This document shows positions 49,001-59,845 of a stretch of 64,000 nt of DNA, piece by piece (positions within the stretch are counted from its first letter, which is position 1; every line of letters starts with the position of its first letter). Under the pieces are notes generated by a model. That model searched no databases. It was not told where the DNA came from and worked only from the letters and a program-made list of their open reading frames with translations. The translations under genes were made by a program, and so were the position numbers. This DNA comes from Helichrysum umbraculigerum (Eukaryota; Streptophyta; Magnoliopsida; Asterales; Asteraceae): the NCBI GenBank assembly GCA_949592205.1, contig CATIUR010000005.1, forward strand, positions 137,785,277 through 137,849,276, in the 5' to 3' direction.

Positions 49001-49169
49001 TTGTACGTAATTATACTAATTACGAAATATATAATACTACGCGTATTAACTAGTTGGGCTTTGCTAGACTTACCTCTAAAATTTGTTGTGAATTCACTTA
49101 AGTAGGGAATTAGCCTAAAATGCAAATGTTTAGTATACCTAATTTTATTCAAAATTGCGAGGTGTCACA
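46040..49169 (-). repeat. 3' LTR of element C (3,130 bp)
   Basis: On the plus strand it runs TGTCGCACCCCC to GAGGTGTCACA. It contains the hairpin array and a His/Pro-rich false frame (48210-48614), duplicated in the other LTR. Confidence 0.92.
46507..46950. repeat. Hairpin array with constant loop TCGTTCT in the 3' LTR of C
   Basis: About 15 units spaced 25-30 bp apart: GCTGG-tcgttct-CCAGC, ACCGG-tcgttct-CCGGT, ACGGG-tcgttct-CCCGT, ATGGG-tcgttct-CCCAT, GCCAG-tcgttct-CTGGY. Stems are 5 bp. The loop is nearly invariant (once TCGATCT), while both stem arms vary together. Confidence 0.92.
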
Positions 49170-49182
49170 TTCTCCCCCTGTT
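49170..49182 (-). promoter_or_regulatory. Polypurine tract of element C
   Basis: Minus strand AACAGGGGGAGAA, immediately upstream of the 3' LTR start TGTGACACC. Confidence 0.9.
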
Positions 49183-50646
49183 AGAGAAATCTCGTCCCGA
49201 GATTTTTAAATCCATGTCGAAACGTCGGACGCATGTTTTTCCGAGAAGACGTGTTGTCACCATAGTAGCGCTTTAGATTGTCGTAAGAGTTATAACACTT
49301 TTGGTATGCTCGTCGTATAGTTCGATAAGTTGTGTGTGTTTACTAAGCGCTAAGTTCAAGACGTTGGAATAATGTAACGTTAAAGAGTAGTAGGAGTTTA
49401 CTAAGATGTATCGATGTTGACATAGGGATCCGGTTGTGTACCCTTTGATTTAAGAATGTTCGTGCATCTAGGAGCTGTTGGAACGTTAACGTTGCAGTTG
49501 TTGTTTAAAATGAACAAACAATTGTCAAAACAGTTGGCTATTCAAAACGGTTAAATTGTTGTTCAAATCGTGGTCAAATCATGACAGAGTAGTTGTTTAA
49601 AACAATTGATAAACTTACTTGTAAATCTTTTGTTGTTTAAATATAAACAAGTTATGTATAAATCGTTGACATTCAGTCGAAATAGTGATCAATTCGTATA
49701 TGTTTAGAAAATCATTTCAGTGTATAAATAGTAGTGTTTGTTTGGAAATTAATCTGGTGAATAAATAGTAGGAAAACCTTCCCGTGTAGTTGTTTGTTGA
49801 AATAACCATTTTAAAATAAAATTTGTAGGAAATTTGTCCTATAAGGTTTGCTATTCTTGGGAGAGTTCGTGTCACATAGTACTTAAGAAGGCTCGTTACT
49901 CCGATACGTATCGCGATCTCCCTTTGTTTCATCCGTCCATTCGATTGATGAGATGTCGGTCCTAATCGTTAAACGTTTAGTTCGAATTTGTTCGGTCCGT
50001 TAGAGAATAAGAGTTTGTTTGCACAATAGTCAAGCAGAATAGAGTAGTCATTCAAATAGTAGTCAATGCCAAAGTAAGGAATGTGAAGAATGAAGTCTCA
50101 CATGTTTCAGTTATCGAGCATTAAGAAGAATTTGTGATATCCCAACACGTATCTTACGACTATGAAACACCCATATGTACTTAGTATGATATAATCACGT
50201 TGGCCAGGCGTCATTATATGATGCTAACTACATACTTCTTTTCATCATCGTTTAATACGATTAGGTTCATACGAAATCAAAGTAAGAATGAACGAATTGA
50301 ACGTAGTATGGTTCAAGGAATACAAGGTAAAATCATCCATACATTATATCATACAACAAGCGAAAACGTTCATATAGGGAACAAACAGATTATATGCGCG
50401 ACGGTGTCAGTCGGTGGGTTCTCGTGTCAGACGTGTCGTTGTTAGTATAATCGTGTTCGAAGAGTTCCTCGCATGAATAGTTTATGAAAGCAGAGATATT
50501 TCTCTAAGCGCGTTGTGACAATAGTTATCGTGTAGAAAGTTAGACGTATGCAAAAGTATGAATGCATGAGTGTCCTAGCCAAGGCAATAGTCTAGGTCTG
50601 TAAGGCTCCTAAGTCACTAGAGACTTCTAGTTCGCTATAACCAATG
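49183..50646 (-). other. Non-coding internal region of element C
   Basis: No gag or pol homology in any frame. The short open frames at 49717 and 50200 show no known motifs. Confidence 0.75.
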
Positions 50647-50658
50647 GCTCTGATACCA
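50647..50658 (-). promoter_or_regulatory. Primer binding site of element C
   Basis: Minus strand TGGTATCAGAGC, 3 nt from the end of the 5' LTR (GTGCGACA). Confidence 0.92.
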
Positions 50659-51126
50659 ATCTGTCGCACCCCCAAATTCGTTAATTACAGTTTATCAGAT
50701 GATTGCGGAAGCATTAGATCGAGCGGGGGCGCCGACGTCAACATTGGACATTCATGCATCAGAGCGTATGATTATTTCTGAACAGTAGTTAAGATGTCAT
50801 CCTATTTTGTCGTGGGTCTCCTAGTTCCATATGTGCAGGTGGTTCTTACATGCGCAGCTAATTCCCTGAAAAACATAGTAAAAGTCAACAACGAGGTTGA
50901 ATGAATTCACAGGTTTTATGTTTATGCAAGTTGAATCAAGTTTGTAACCACAGTTGTTAATCCAAATATGTTCACAAATAGTTATTGCCATAACAGTCAA
51001 GTAAAGTTTAGTGGATTGTTATCCAAAGTATAAGTTTAGTGGGTTGTTCGCCCAAAGCTTCAGTTTACGTGAGATGTTACCCAAAATACAGTTATGTGGG
51101 ATGTTAACCAAAATACAGTTTAAAAC

Positions 51127-51575
51127 ATGTTGCTGGTCGTTCTCCAGCGTTTTACAAACAGTACCGGTCGTTCTCCGGTCAAATACGCACGGGTCGTTCT
51201 CCCGTCCAACAAAACGCGTGGGTCGTTCTCCCATCCAAACACTGCTGGTCGTTCTCCAGCGTTTTACAAACAGTACCGGTCGTTCTCCGGTCAAATACGC
51301 ACGGGTCGTTCTCCCGTCCAACAAAACGCATGGGTCGTTCTCCCATCCAAACACTGCTGGTCGTTCTCTAGCGAAATACGCACCGGTCGTTCTCCGGTCC
51401 AAATACACACGGGTCGTTCTCCAGTCCACTTGGCCAGTCGTTCTCTGGCACTAAAATACGTAGCTGGTCATTCTCCAGCGTTTTCATAAAAAGTACCGGT
51501 CGTTCTCCGGCCACATACGCACGGGTCGATCTCCCGTCCAACAAAAACAGTTTACCGGTCGTTCTCCAGTCTAGT
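51127..51575. repeat. Hairpin array with constant loop TCGTTCT in the 5' LTR of C
   Basis: The same order of units as at 46507-46950. A few differ between LTRs: CTGGC here versus CTGGT there closes the GCCAG stem perfectly, whereas ACGGG...CCAGT here is mismatched. Confidence 0.92.
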
Positions 51576-52459
51576 AAAATAGTTTGTCAAATAGTTTATC
51601 ACGTTTGTTTTAGTTTATAGTATGAAAATGTTATTTCTTAAACAATAGTTCGCACAACAGTTCAGTAGTTCAAAGTACTCTAATAGTTCGAGTAAACACG
51701 TATACAGTCAAGTATATAAAAACAGTTATGGCAAATAGTAAAACAGTTGACTATGTTTTCCACCCCTGTTCAAAAGCAATTAAAACAGTAAAAGTAGGGG
51801 CTGTGAACTCACCTGGTGAGCTGAAAATGTGCAAGTGCTAGCAAAGCCTAAGCCCAAAAGTATTCCTAGTCGATAAACTCCTAACGCCCTAATCGTATGA
51901 GATTATAAGTGTAAGTATGTGGATGTCGTAGTTAACCATCCATGTTAGCGTTCATTCAACTAGATATGTCCAAAGTATCCGTTTGTCATTTAGGTTTGTA
52001 GTTTTGAAAACATGTACGGCCCGTTGGTGACGGTTTTATAATAATAATTCACAAAGTGTTATTATTATGTTTGTTTCGTTTATTTACTTGTAAAAGTATA
52101 CGTTTTTGTTTAAGTGTTTCAACACGAGTATCGTTATTCGTAAATATCATAACATCATTTTTGTTCAAGTTTTATAGTATAACAACTAAATATTTGTTTC
52201 GATCCAAAATCTAAGGTTTTACATTTCGTTTCACGTTTTTCGTACCGAGGCTCGTTTCGGTTGATATGGTCAAACGTGTTCGGTTTGACCCGAAACTTTT
52301 TCAAAAGTCTTAAATATGTTAAATAAACCTTAGAAAATTATTGTTACGTTTTATGGTCGGTCCGAAGTGTCGGTTTTCATAAAAGTGTCAAAACAGTCCC
52401 AAAGTTGTGTTTTCGGTTTTGTCGGTTTGTTTCGCCATAGGATTTCTACCATTTCTAGT

Positions 52460-54033
52460 TGATAAACGCTCAAAAGTACTATATTTTAGTAGTATTTTAC
52501 CCCTAATCTTGATTGTTTTTATTGCATTTTGTTTAGAATAGATATTGATTTCGTTCATATTTGCAATTAGATGTGGAAATGGAGCGTTTATGGAAAAGGA
52601 ACGGAAAACAGTCAATAATCGAGCTAAATGATGCATATTTGAAGAATAATGAGAGCCGAAGTCGAAGAAAAGAATGAAATAAGAAAAATCAAGAAATCGG
52701 CTGGAAAAAGCATCCATACGCCGTAAGGAATCCATACGCCGTATGGATTGCAGCAGTGGAGGCCCAGGTTACGCGAGTCTGGGCTGGGCTTGAAATCAAT
52801 CCATACGCCGTATGGAAATCCATACGCCGTATGGAAATCCATACGCCGTATGGATCAAAAATCACAGAAGTATAAAAACGCGTAAAAACCTTATTTCGAC
52901 AGTTTGGAGAGGGTTTTCGTTTTCTTTCGGTTTCAGACGAATTTTAGGGTTTTAATTTCGTATTTTAGGGTTAGTATGGAGGTACGGAAGCTAAGGAACG
53001 AGGATAATTCGCTCTAATCTTTCGTAGTTCATCGTTAATCGATTCGGTATATTTCGTTTCTTTATTTTCATTGAAGAATTTGATATAATGAATCTGAATA
53101 TTTCTGTTTTGATGATGAATTGAATATCCAAAGTGATTGTGTAGTTTATTTAACTTAGATTATGATTATGGAACGATTGTTATTGCGTATTGAATAAGTT
53201 ATTTGATTGAAAACGGTTATATTACTCGTGGACACTTGTTTATTGGTAACTAGTTATTATTGTTACTTCACGTGGTTAATAATGTTGTTGAGATTGAGTT
53301 CCTTTAATGTTATTAACTATTGATGGTCATAACTTTAGGGTTTTGATTTATCACTAAATACGTTGAGTCTGATAGGTCGAGTATACAATAATAATTTACT
53401 TTAAAATGAGCAAGACAATAAGTTAATTATTGGGTATTGTTGAGTCATACCAATAGAGTTAATTATAAGGCGTTGTGAATGTTTAATGCATAATTTAGGG
53501 AAAGGCACACAATTGACTGATCATCTTGTGACATTGGAACCAGTGTTTCATGTTGGACCCTAGATTATAGGAATTAGTTGGACCCGAAACGTTGGCTAGT
53601 TCATATTCGACTTAGTATTCATTGAAGAATTTGGTATTAAGTTGATCTAAAAGAATCACAATTAGATAATCAATACGTAATCAATCGGGAAATATGAATC
53701 TAAGTGACATTAACTATACAATTACTTGTTCCTTCCAATTAGGATTTATTATTATTATTTGTTGGTTATTTTAATTTAAGTTTTATTCAAGTTTGTTTAT
53801 TTTAATTAATTGTTTTCTAAAATGTTCGCATGGAACTAAAACGCACCCCTTATTTACTGTTTTATAGTTAATTTTCTATTATTAAATATTCCACCTTTTC
53901 CCTGTGTTCGAACTTGACTTACCAATCTATATTTACAAATGATCGGGTATTCTTGCCTGGTTGCTTGAAAGTATTTATTAGGTATTTCTATTTATAAATT
54001 GTAAAACAAGACGCGCTTTCACAAGCGACATTA
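52460..54033 (+). repeat. 5' LTR of element E (1,574 bp)
   Basis: It carries five TCCATACGCCGTATGGA hairpin units (one arm mutated), in groups of two and three, at about 52708-52855. The end reads GACATTA, a C-to-T change relative to the 3' LTR. Confidence 0.92.
52708..52855. repeat. Hairpin units TCCATAC-gcc-GTATGGA in the 5' LTR of E
   Basis: Five units with 7-bp stems and 3-nt loops. Three units remain at 60096-60203 in the 3' LTR, and related pairs occur internally at 55916-55951 and 56012-56047. Confidence 0.9.
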
Positions 54034-54039
54034 AGTTTT

Positions 54040-54057
54040 TGGCGCCGCTGCCGGGGA
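54040..54057 (+). promoter_or_regulatory. Primer binding site of element E (tRNA-Asp type)
   Basis: TGGCGCCGCTGCCGGGGA, 6 nt after the 5' LTR. Confidence 0.9.
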
Positions 54058-54395
54058 AAGCGGTTGTGTTTATTTGAATAGAAATTAATAATTTTTAATT
54101 CTTTCTTTTTAACGGTTACTTTTGTTAATTAATTTCAGTTAAGTTGTTTTAATAAGTTTAATTAAGTTTGTTAGTTGTTTTCATTCATTCACTGGTTGAA
54201 ACTAATTATCTTTTAATTGGTTAAACTTTTGGGGTTTTAGTTTCAACCGGCGAATGGAGATCCGTCCGCCGGTTGGAGTTCTATTTATTTAAGATTGTAT
54301 ATGTTATTTAATTTTTGTTTATTTTGTGTGAACTAACTTGTTTTTCGTTAGTGGTGTTTTGTATTTTCAGATTTATTTTTATTTAGGTTTGTCCA

Positions 54396-55607
54396 GTGGC
54401 GAGGAGTTTTGAAAGTGATGCAAACAATTACAATTTGGTTGGTATTTATGATTATGAGACTTTGGTATCAAGGGTAGAAAGTGAAATTCCATCATTCACT
54501 CATTTAGGCCGCAAGGTTGTGCCTATCACATCCTCATGTGAAGAATTATTGGGTGCGATTGCGAATGTGAGATGAGACATTCCTTTTACAGCTGAACTAA
54601 TCAGGATATCCCATGTTTATTTCTCAGATTATCAACTGGCATTAGTACAGAACTTATTAGATAGTGCAGAAGTGGTAAGACAATTTGGGGATTCTCAGCA
54701 GTTTCTGGATGATCTTTTTGATTTTGAGGAATCTATAACCTTAAGGATTGAGGAGGAGAAAGTATTCTTTGCCAATCAAAAGAGGCGATATGTTGAGATT
54801 TATGAAATTTTAAGACAACATTCGTTTCCTTATTCGGCTAAGCAGGCAGCATGTCTTAGCCGTATGGTTAAAGCTTGTTATGAGTTAACAGGTCATCCAA
54901 CTTCCGAAGCTGATAAGGAATTTTTAGCTGGTTTAAAGGATCTGGTTCAATTGTTAAAGATAGATGATCATCTCAAGGATGAGACACCTCATTGTTTTGT
55001 AGTGAGTAACACTATTCACTATCACATGAATAGAATGGTTGAACAGTTAGATCGTCTTGCTAAGGAAGAGGAAGGAAGATCACGCCCGGATTTTATTCAC
55101 CCAACTGGTGAAATTGATTTAGCAACATATCTAGTAGCGAATATGAGAGAGTTAGTGGATGAGACTAAGATTCTGTACCTAAACGAACATTTCCACTATG
55201 GAATGGTGGAAATCTACATGAGATTTGTTGAGATATTCAGGAGTTCAGGTTTGTGTTTTAACAGACTTCAAGAGCAAGTTTTGCGGGAGATTGAAGGCTT
55301 AATCAGAAGTTTGAAGGAAACTCCATTGATGAGCAAGCATCATCAGATTGGAGAGTCATGTTTAGAATTTATTGGTGAGCTTGAGGATGACAGTCCAGAG
55401 CGAGAAGTTAAGTTAGTTGGTAATGATGAAGTGTGGGATGAAGAAGGAGAAGTAACTAAGTCAGTATTGAAGATCAGCTGGGATTTAATTTATCTGCTTC
55501 CTGTGGTTGACGAGCATTTGGCAAATTTTCCAACTTTTGGTCATGGGATTATTAACATCCTTCCCATTGTCACTGAGCATTTCCTTGCTATCTATCCGAA
55601 TCAGTGA
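54396..55607 (+). CDS. Element E ORF a: helical protein of unknown family, one internal stop
   Basis: A frame beginning just after a splice-acceptor-like TTTATTTAG (about 54387) is open except for TGA at 54573 (after NVR, probably CGA to TGA); from 54672 it is open for 311 codons. The product is soluble, rich in charged helices (EESITLRIEEEKVFFANQ, RELVDETKILYLNEHFHY), with an acidic patch EDDSPERE and no zinc knuckle, protease or RT motif. I do not recognise it as a standard Gag. It sits where gag would be, between the PBS and ORF1. The alternative is a transduced host sequence. Confidence 0.6.
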
Positions 55608-55609
55608 TT

Positions 55610-56928
55610 CATTTCCTTTTCTATTCCTTATGCTATTGGATTGTTTCTAACATTTTGGTTTGTTTTGGATTATGTTAGACTTTTTGTTTGTTTGGATTTT
55701 GGTTTTTGAATGTGTGATTTGAATATTAGTATTATTTTGAATATTTTTCTTTTCAATGTTTGTTAATTTTTGTTATTTATTTTATAGTGTGGAATTGTGA
55801 AGATTTTGAAGTCGTGATTATCAACCAGGTTTGAGATTTAATTATATAAAGTTAGTGGTGAATTTGGGTTAAAATTTGGGTTGAAAATCGTTTGTTGAAA
55901 AATTCTGATTTTTCAATCCATACGCCGTATGGAATCCATACGCCGTATGGATTGGTTGGGCCGCTGGACTGGGCCATTGACTGGGTTTAATGAGTTGACT
56001 TGGGCCTATTTAATCCATACGCCGTATGGAATCCATACGCCATATGGATCAAAAATGCAGAAAACCGCCAGCAGCCTCCTTCTTTCTCATTTTTCATTCC
56101 AAAACCTTTTTCTCAAAAACCACCTACGGTTTCCACACCCACAACCCCCAAACGGAAATTCCGGCAACGCATTCATCGCCATTTTTGCATATTCGTGTTA
56201 CACGCACTTTCCTTTACAAGGTATAACTTCCCGTTTTCATTTTCGTTGTTTAATTCGTTCGTTTGGAAGTTAGGGTTTATGATAGAATTTTGGGTATTTT
56301 GGATACGCGTATGATTATTGGCATGTTTTGATTGAGTTATGTTCTAATTGCTATATGCATTGCAATGGCATGTTCATTTTTCAATTGTATCGCATATTCG
56401 GTATTATTTGAATTATTCGTTAATGATGATTAAATGTGAATGTGAGTTGTGCTCAATTATGCTATGTTTAATTCAGTGCTTATTAAATTTTTGACCACAT
56501 GATGATTAATGCAAATATTTGTTTGGTACACACGTGTTTGTGATTACGGTCATGTGATAAATTGTTATATTGATTAATTGTGTTACAATAATTCATTTTG
56601 AGTTTGTATGAATGTTTGCTAGTTGCTAATACTCGAGTTTAGTGATTGTGCAATTTCGTATATTCAGAATGGTACCAAGTTATTATAATACATTTGATTA
56701 TGCAATTGTCAGGAATATTTATTTAAGGATATACATGTATGCATATTGAGTAGTTTTGTTTAAATTGCAATTCAGGTTAATGAAATTGATTGTTGCGGTA
56801 GTTTTAGGCTAAACCTTTATGGTGGATTATTCAATTTTAAGCCGAAATGCTGTCGAAATTTTTAGTGATCCTTTTGCAATTAACTACTTATTTAGTATTA
56901 TTAACAATTGTTTTGTTTAGCAGTTATC
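55610..56928 (+). other. Leader/intron-like region between the two ORFs of element E
   Basis: T-rich, non-coding. It contains four TCCATACG...CGTATGGA units (about 55916-56047), then a long AT-rich stretch ending in TTTTGTTTAGCAG (about 56911-56923), a good 3' splice site just before the ORF1 ATG. ORF1 is therefore probably made from a spliced RNA. Confidence 0.55.
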
Positions 56929-58338
56929 ATGTCTAACAGGAGAGCAAGAGGAGGTGAGACTTTGGGAAACCCATTGATTAGATCACATAGATACCTCACG
57001 TTTCATGGGTCATATACTGAGACTGCTAGGATGCAGTTTGGAGATCGTCTGGCTTCCAATATTGGCCAGCCTATTGAGGTGTTTGATGCTGTTAACTGGA
57101 ATGTTTTGGAGCATGTGATTGCTAGAGAAGGGTTTACTAATGGTGCTGAAGCCATTAGGAATTTACTGGCTATTCCATACGTATTAGAGGATGGAAACAT
57201 TGGATTTGTTTCCTATGCTTGGTCTCGGTTATTCAGTATCAGGGAGGATATCTACAGAGAGTTGGTTGTAGAGTTTTACAGCACTTTTAGGTTTGATGCC
57301 AGGTCAACTCAATGGAATGAGTATTCCATTTTCTTCCAGCTAGGGGGACAACCCAGACAGATGACCTTGGTTCAGTTTGCTTTGGGACTGGGGCTTTATG
57401 AGCCCAATGAGCTGGATAATCCTCACTTTCTAGACCACATTTCTGAAGGTGCTGTGAAGAAGCTCACTGATTTGGAAGTTGAGCAGGAGTGGCAGTTTAT
57501 TGCCCAGGGTGCTTATGGTAGTTCGACGCCTTCTTACACGCGTATTCGAGATCCTCGTCATCGACTCATTCACAGATTGTTGACTTACACCACTGTGGGT
57601 CGCAAGGAGGGGCCTGAGAAAGTTTCGAGGCCTGACTTGTTTTATTTGAGTTCGATTATCAGGAAGAGGTTAGTGAATGTACCTTGGAGGTTGGCTAAGT
57701 GGATGTCGAAGAGAGCTACTGGTACTAGAGATGGTAGTAGTTTGTGTGGAGGTCACTTTGTTACTCGATTGGCGAGATATCTTGGTTTGGCTACTCAGGA
57801 TGAGATGGGCTCATGCACGATTGTTCAGCCTAGTATGGGTTGGCTGACTGCACGCCGGTTGGAGGCGTTTGCTCTCATTGAGCCATGCACCACGTATGGA
57901 GGTCCTGCAGAGATGTATTACTGGGTTCCAATTACTCCGGTGGGACAGACTTTGCAGTCGAGGCAGGCTAGAGCCAGAGGAGATACGAGTGGCAGTGATA
58001 GAGGTCGAGGTACGGCACGAGGCCGTAACAGAGGGTATGCTACAGAGTTTGATCAGTTGTCTCAGCAGATGCATCAGATGCAGTTACAGCAGACTCAGAG
58101 GTTTGATCAGATAGATCTGATGCAGAGACAACATTTCCATCAGACCAGTGCACACTTGGACTACCAGGATGGCTTGTTTGAGCAGTTGTTTGGTCAGTTT
58201 CCTTCTGGACCCTCATATCAGCCATTCCAGTACCAGATGCCACCAGAGTTCATGCCACGACCACCACCACCATCGCAGTCAGAGTATGGAGCGCCTTCCC
58301 ATCAGTACCGGTATCGTCAGGATTACGACAGTGATTAG
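56929..58338 (+). CDS. ATHILA ORF-1-like protein (469 aa)
   Basis: Complete frame from ATG 56929 (MSNRRARGG); the longer frame from 56908 has only seven extra codons that lie upstream of and across the probable splice acceptor. Residues 15-330 show the Arabidopsis/Athila ORF-1 signature: FHGSY, RELVVEFYSTFRFD, and W..YSIFFQLGGQPRQMTLVQFALGLGLYE. The C-terminal third is low-complexity, with an RGRGTARGRNRG basic patch, glutamine-rich repeats (QMHQMQLQQTQRF) and a Pro/Tyr-rich tail. The role in Athila is uncertain (structural or envelope-position protein). No stop or frameshift is present, unusual for an element without pol. Confidence 0.85.
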   Translation: MSNRRARGGETLGNPLIRSHRYLTFHGSYTETARMQFGDRLASNIGQPIEVFDAVNWNVLEHVIAREGFTNGAEAIRNLLAIPYVLEDGNIGFVSYAWSRLFSIREDIYRELVVEFYSTFRFDARSTQWNEYSIFFQLGGQPRQMTLVQFALGLGLYEPNELDNPHFLDHISEGAVKKLTDLEVEQEWQFIAQGAYGSSTPSYTRIRDPRHRLIHRLLTYTTVGRKEGPEKVSRPDLFYLSSIIRKRLVNVPWRLAKWMSKRATGTRDGSSLCGGHFVTRLARYLGLATQDEMGSCTIVQPSMGWLTARRLEAFALIEPCTTYGGPAEMYYWVPITPVGQTLQSRQARARGDTSGSDRGRGTARGRNRGYATEFDQLSQQMHQMQLQQTQRFDQIDLMQRQHFHQTSAHLDYQDGLFEQLFGQFPSGPSYQPFQYQMPPEFMPRPPPPSQSEYGAPSHQYRYRQDYDSD

Positions 58339-59845
58339 GATGATGTTCATCCTATTTGGTTTATGATTCCAGACACTATTATTATTATTGTTTTATTATT
58401 ATTATTATGACTGTTTTTTTTATTTTGTAGGTTTTATTAATTATGTCGGATTGGTAGTTTTAGGGTTTGGTTGTTTTTAATTCGGTTGTTTTTTTTATTT
58501 GGTATTGTTTAATTATGTTTGTTGATTGTTCCCTCAGAATTGTGTTGTGAGTACGTGTCATGCTGGCAGTAAGTTCAGCACAACGAATAATTGAATCGCG
58601 AGGATGTGGGAAATTCGTATCATCCTTGTCATTAAACTGCATACTATTCCAGGGGAGTTTTTCTGTTCTAAGTTCTTTTCTCTTTTTCCCGTTTTAAGCA
58701 TGTCATTATTTGTACAATGAGGGCATTGTACATCTTTAAGTGGGGGATGTGAGAGAAAAGAAGTGAAATTTCTACATAATTGGTTGTTGATAAGTAAATG
58801 ATTTTGTAATTTGGTTAATAGTTATCTTATTAAGGTAAGTAACTAGGAGGTTATGAGTTGCCCATTTTTCAACCAAATTTTTGCATTTAAATTTCTTGTT
58901 TTCTAGGGATAATTATTTTGTAACTTTCTAGGTTAAATTTAAAATTTTCTACAATTTTAATTAAAAACTTAAGCTATTAAAGATATTATTTAGCTTCATT
59001 ATATGATGTATTGATAGGCGATTTATATGAGAATGTTTGAGCTGTTAAGAAATGATAACTAAGGAGTAAATATTTCTTTTAGATGAATTTTAGCTATGTA
59101 TGACGTATGTCTTAATTTTCATATTAGTAATGTGTGATATGCCATATTTTTGAGAATTTAATTAATAATCATTTGGGGATATACTGGGTGTTGTTTCCTT
59201 TGTTGTACGAAAGTACAGACCTGGTCTCCATCAGTATATTTAATGAAAAAGAGCAAAAGAGTTTAAAAACTCATAATTTTAAAATGTGGTCAAATTAAGT
59301 CGCTCTGTTGTACTGAGGTACAGACCTGTCACCAATGGTTTGACTAAAAACATTATTGCTAAACCAAAATCAAGTTATGTTGCTTTGTTGTGTTGAGGCA
59401 CAGACCTGTCACCTCTGTCTTGATTTGAAAAATGATTGTTTTGATTAAAATTTCAAAATATGTAATATTGGCATATTATGAGTATGAAAGTATATAGTTT
59501 TTGGGAATCTAAGGGAATATTTACACGAATAATAATAAGTTGAGCTCGAGTATTCAATTATAAATTGTTTAAGTGGATAACAATATCAGTAATCATTGTG
59601 AACTATTTGATGTTTTAGAATAATAACTCTATGTGTAGATCAATTTTTGTAAATCTCAGAGTTTCTTAATAATTGTTTTTAGAATTAACAGAATTTTAAA
59701 TTTAAACATTTGGGTTGAAGACGGGTGATGTTGTGTAATTCCTACTTTAGTTGTTTAGTTTAATGGAGATGACTGTTTTCCTAAGAACTTGATTTTTGAA
59801 TCGATAGTCTACTTGAGGACAAGTAGGATTCAAGTGGGGGATGTT
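58339..59845 (+). other. 3' untranslated region of element E with PPT-like and hairpin motifs
   Basis: Non-coding. It includes a hairpin GTACAAT-gagggc-ATTGTAC (58712-58731), then CTTTAAGTGGGGGATG (58733-58748), a near copy of the true PPT. Three TGTAC-nnnn-GTACA-type hairpins, each followed by GACCTG, lie near 59205, 59315 and 59395. Confidence 0.6.
59831..59845 (+). promoter_or_regulatory. Polypurine tract of element E
   Basis: CAAGTGGGGGATGTT immediately before the 3' LTR start TGATAAACGC. Confidence 0.85.
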
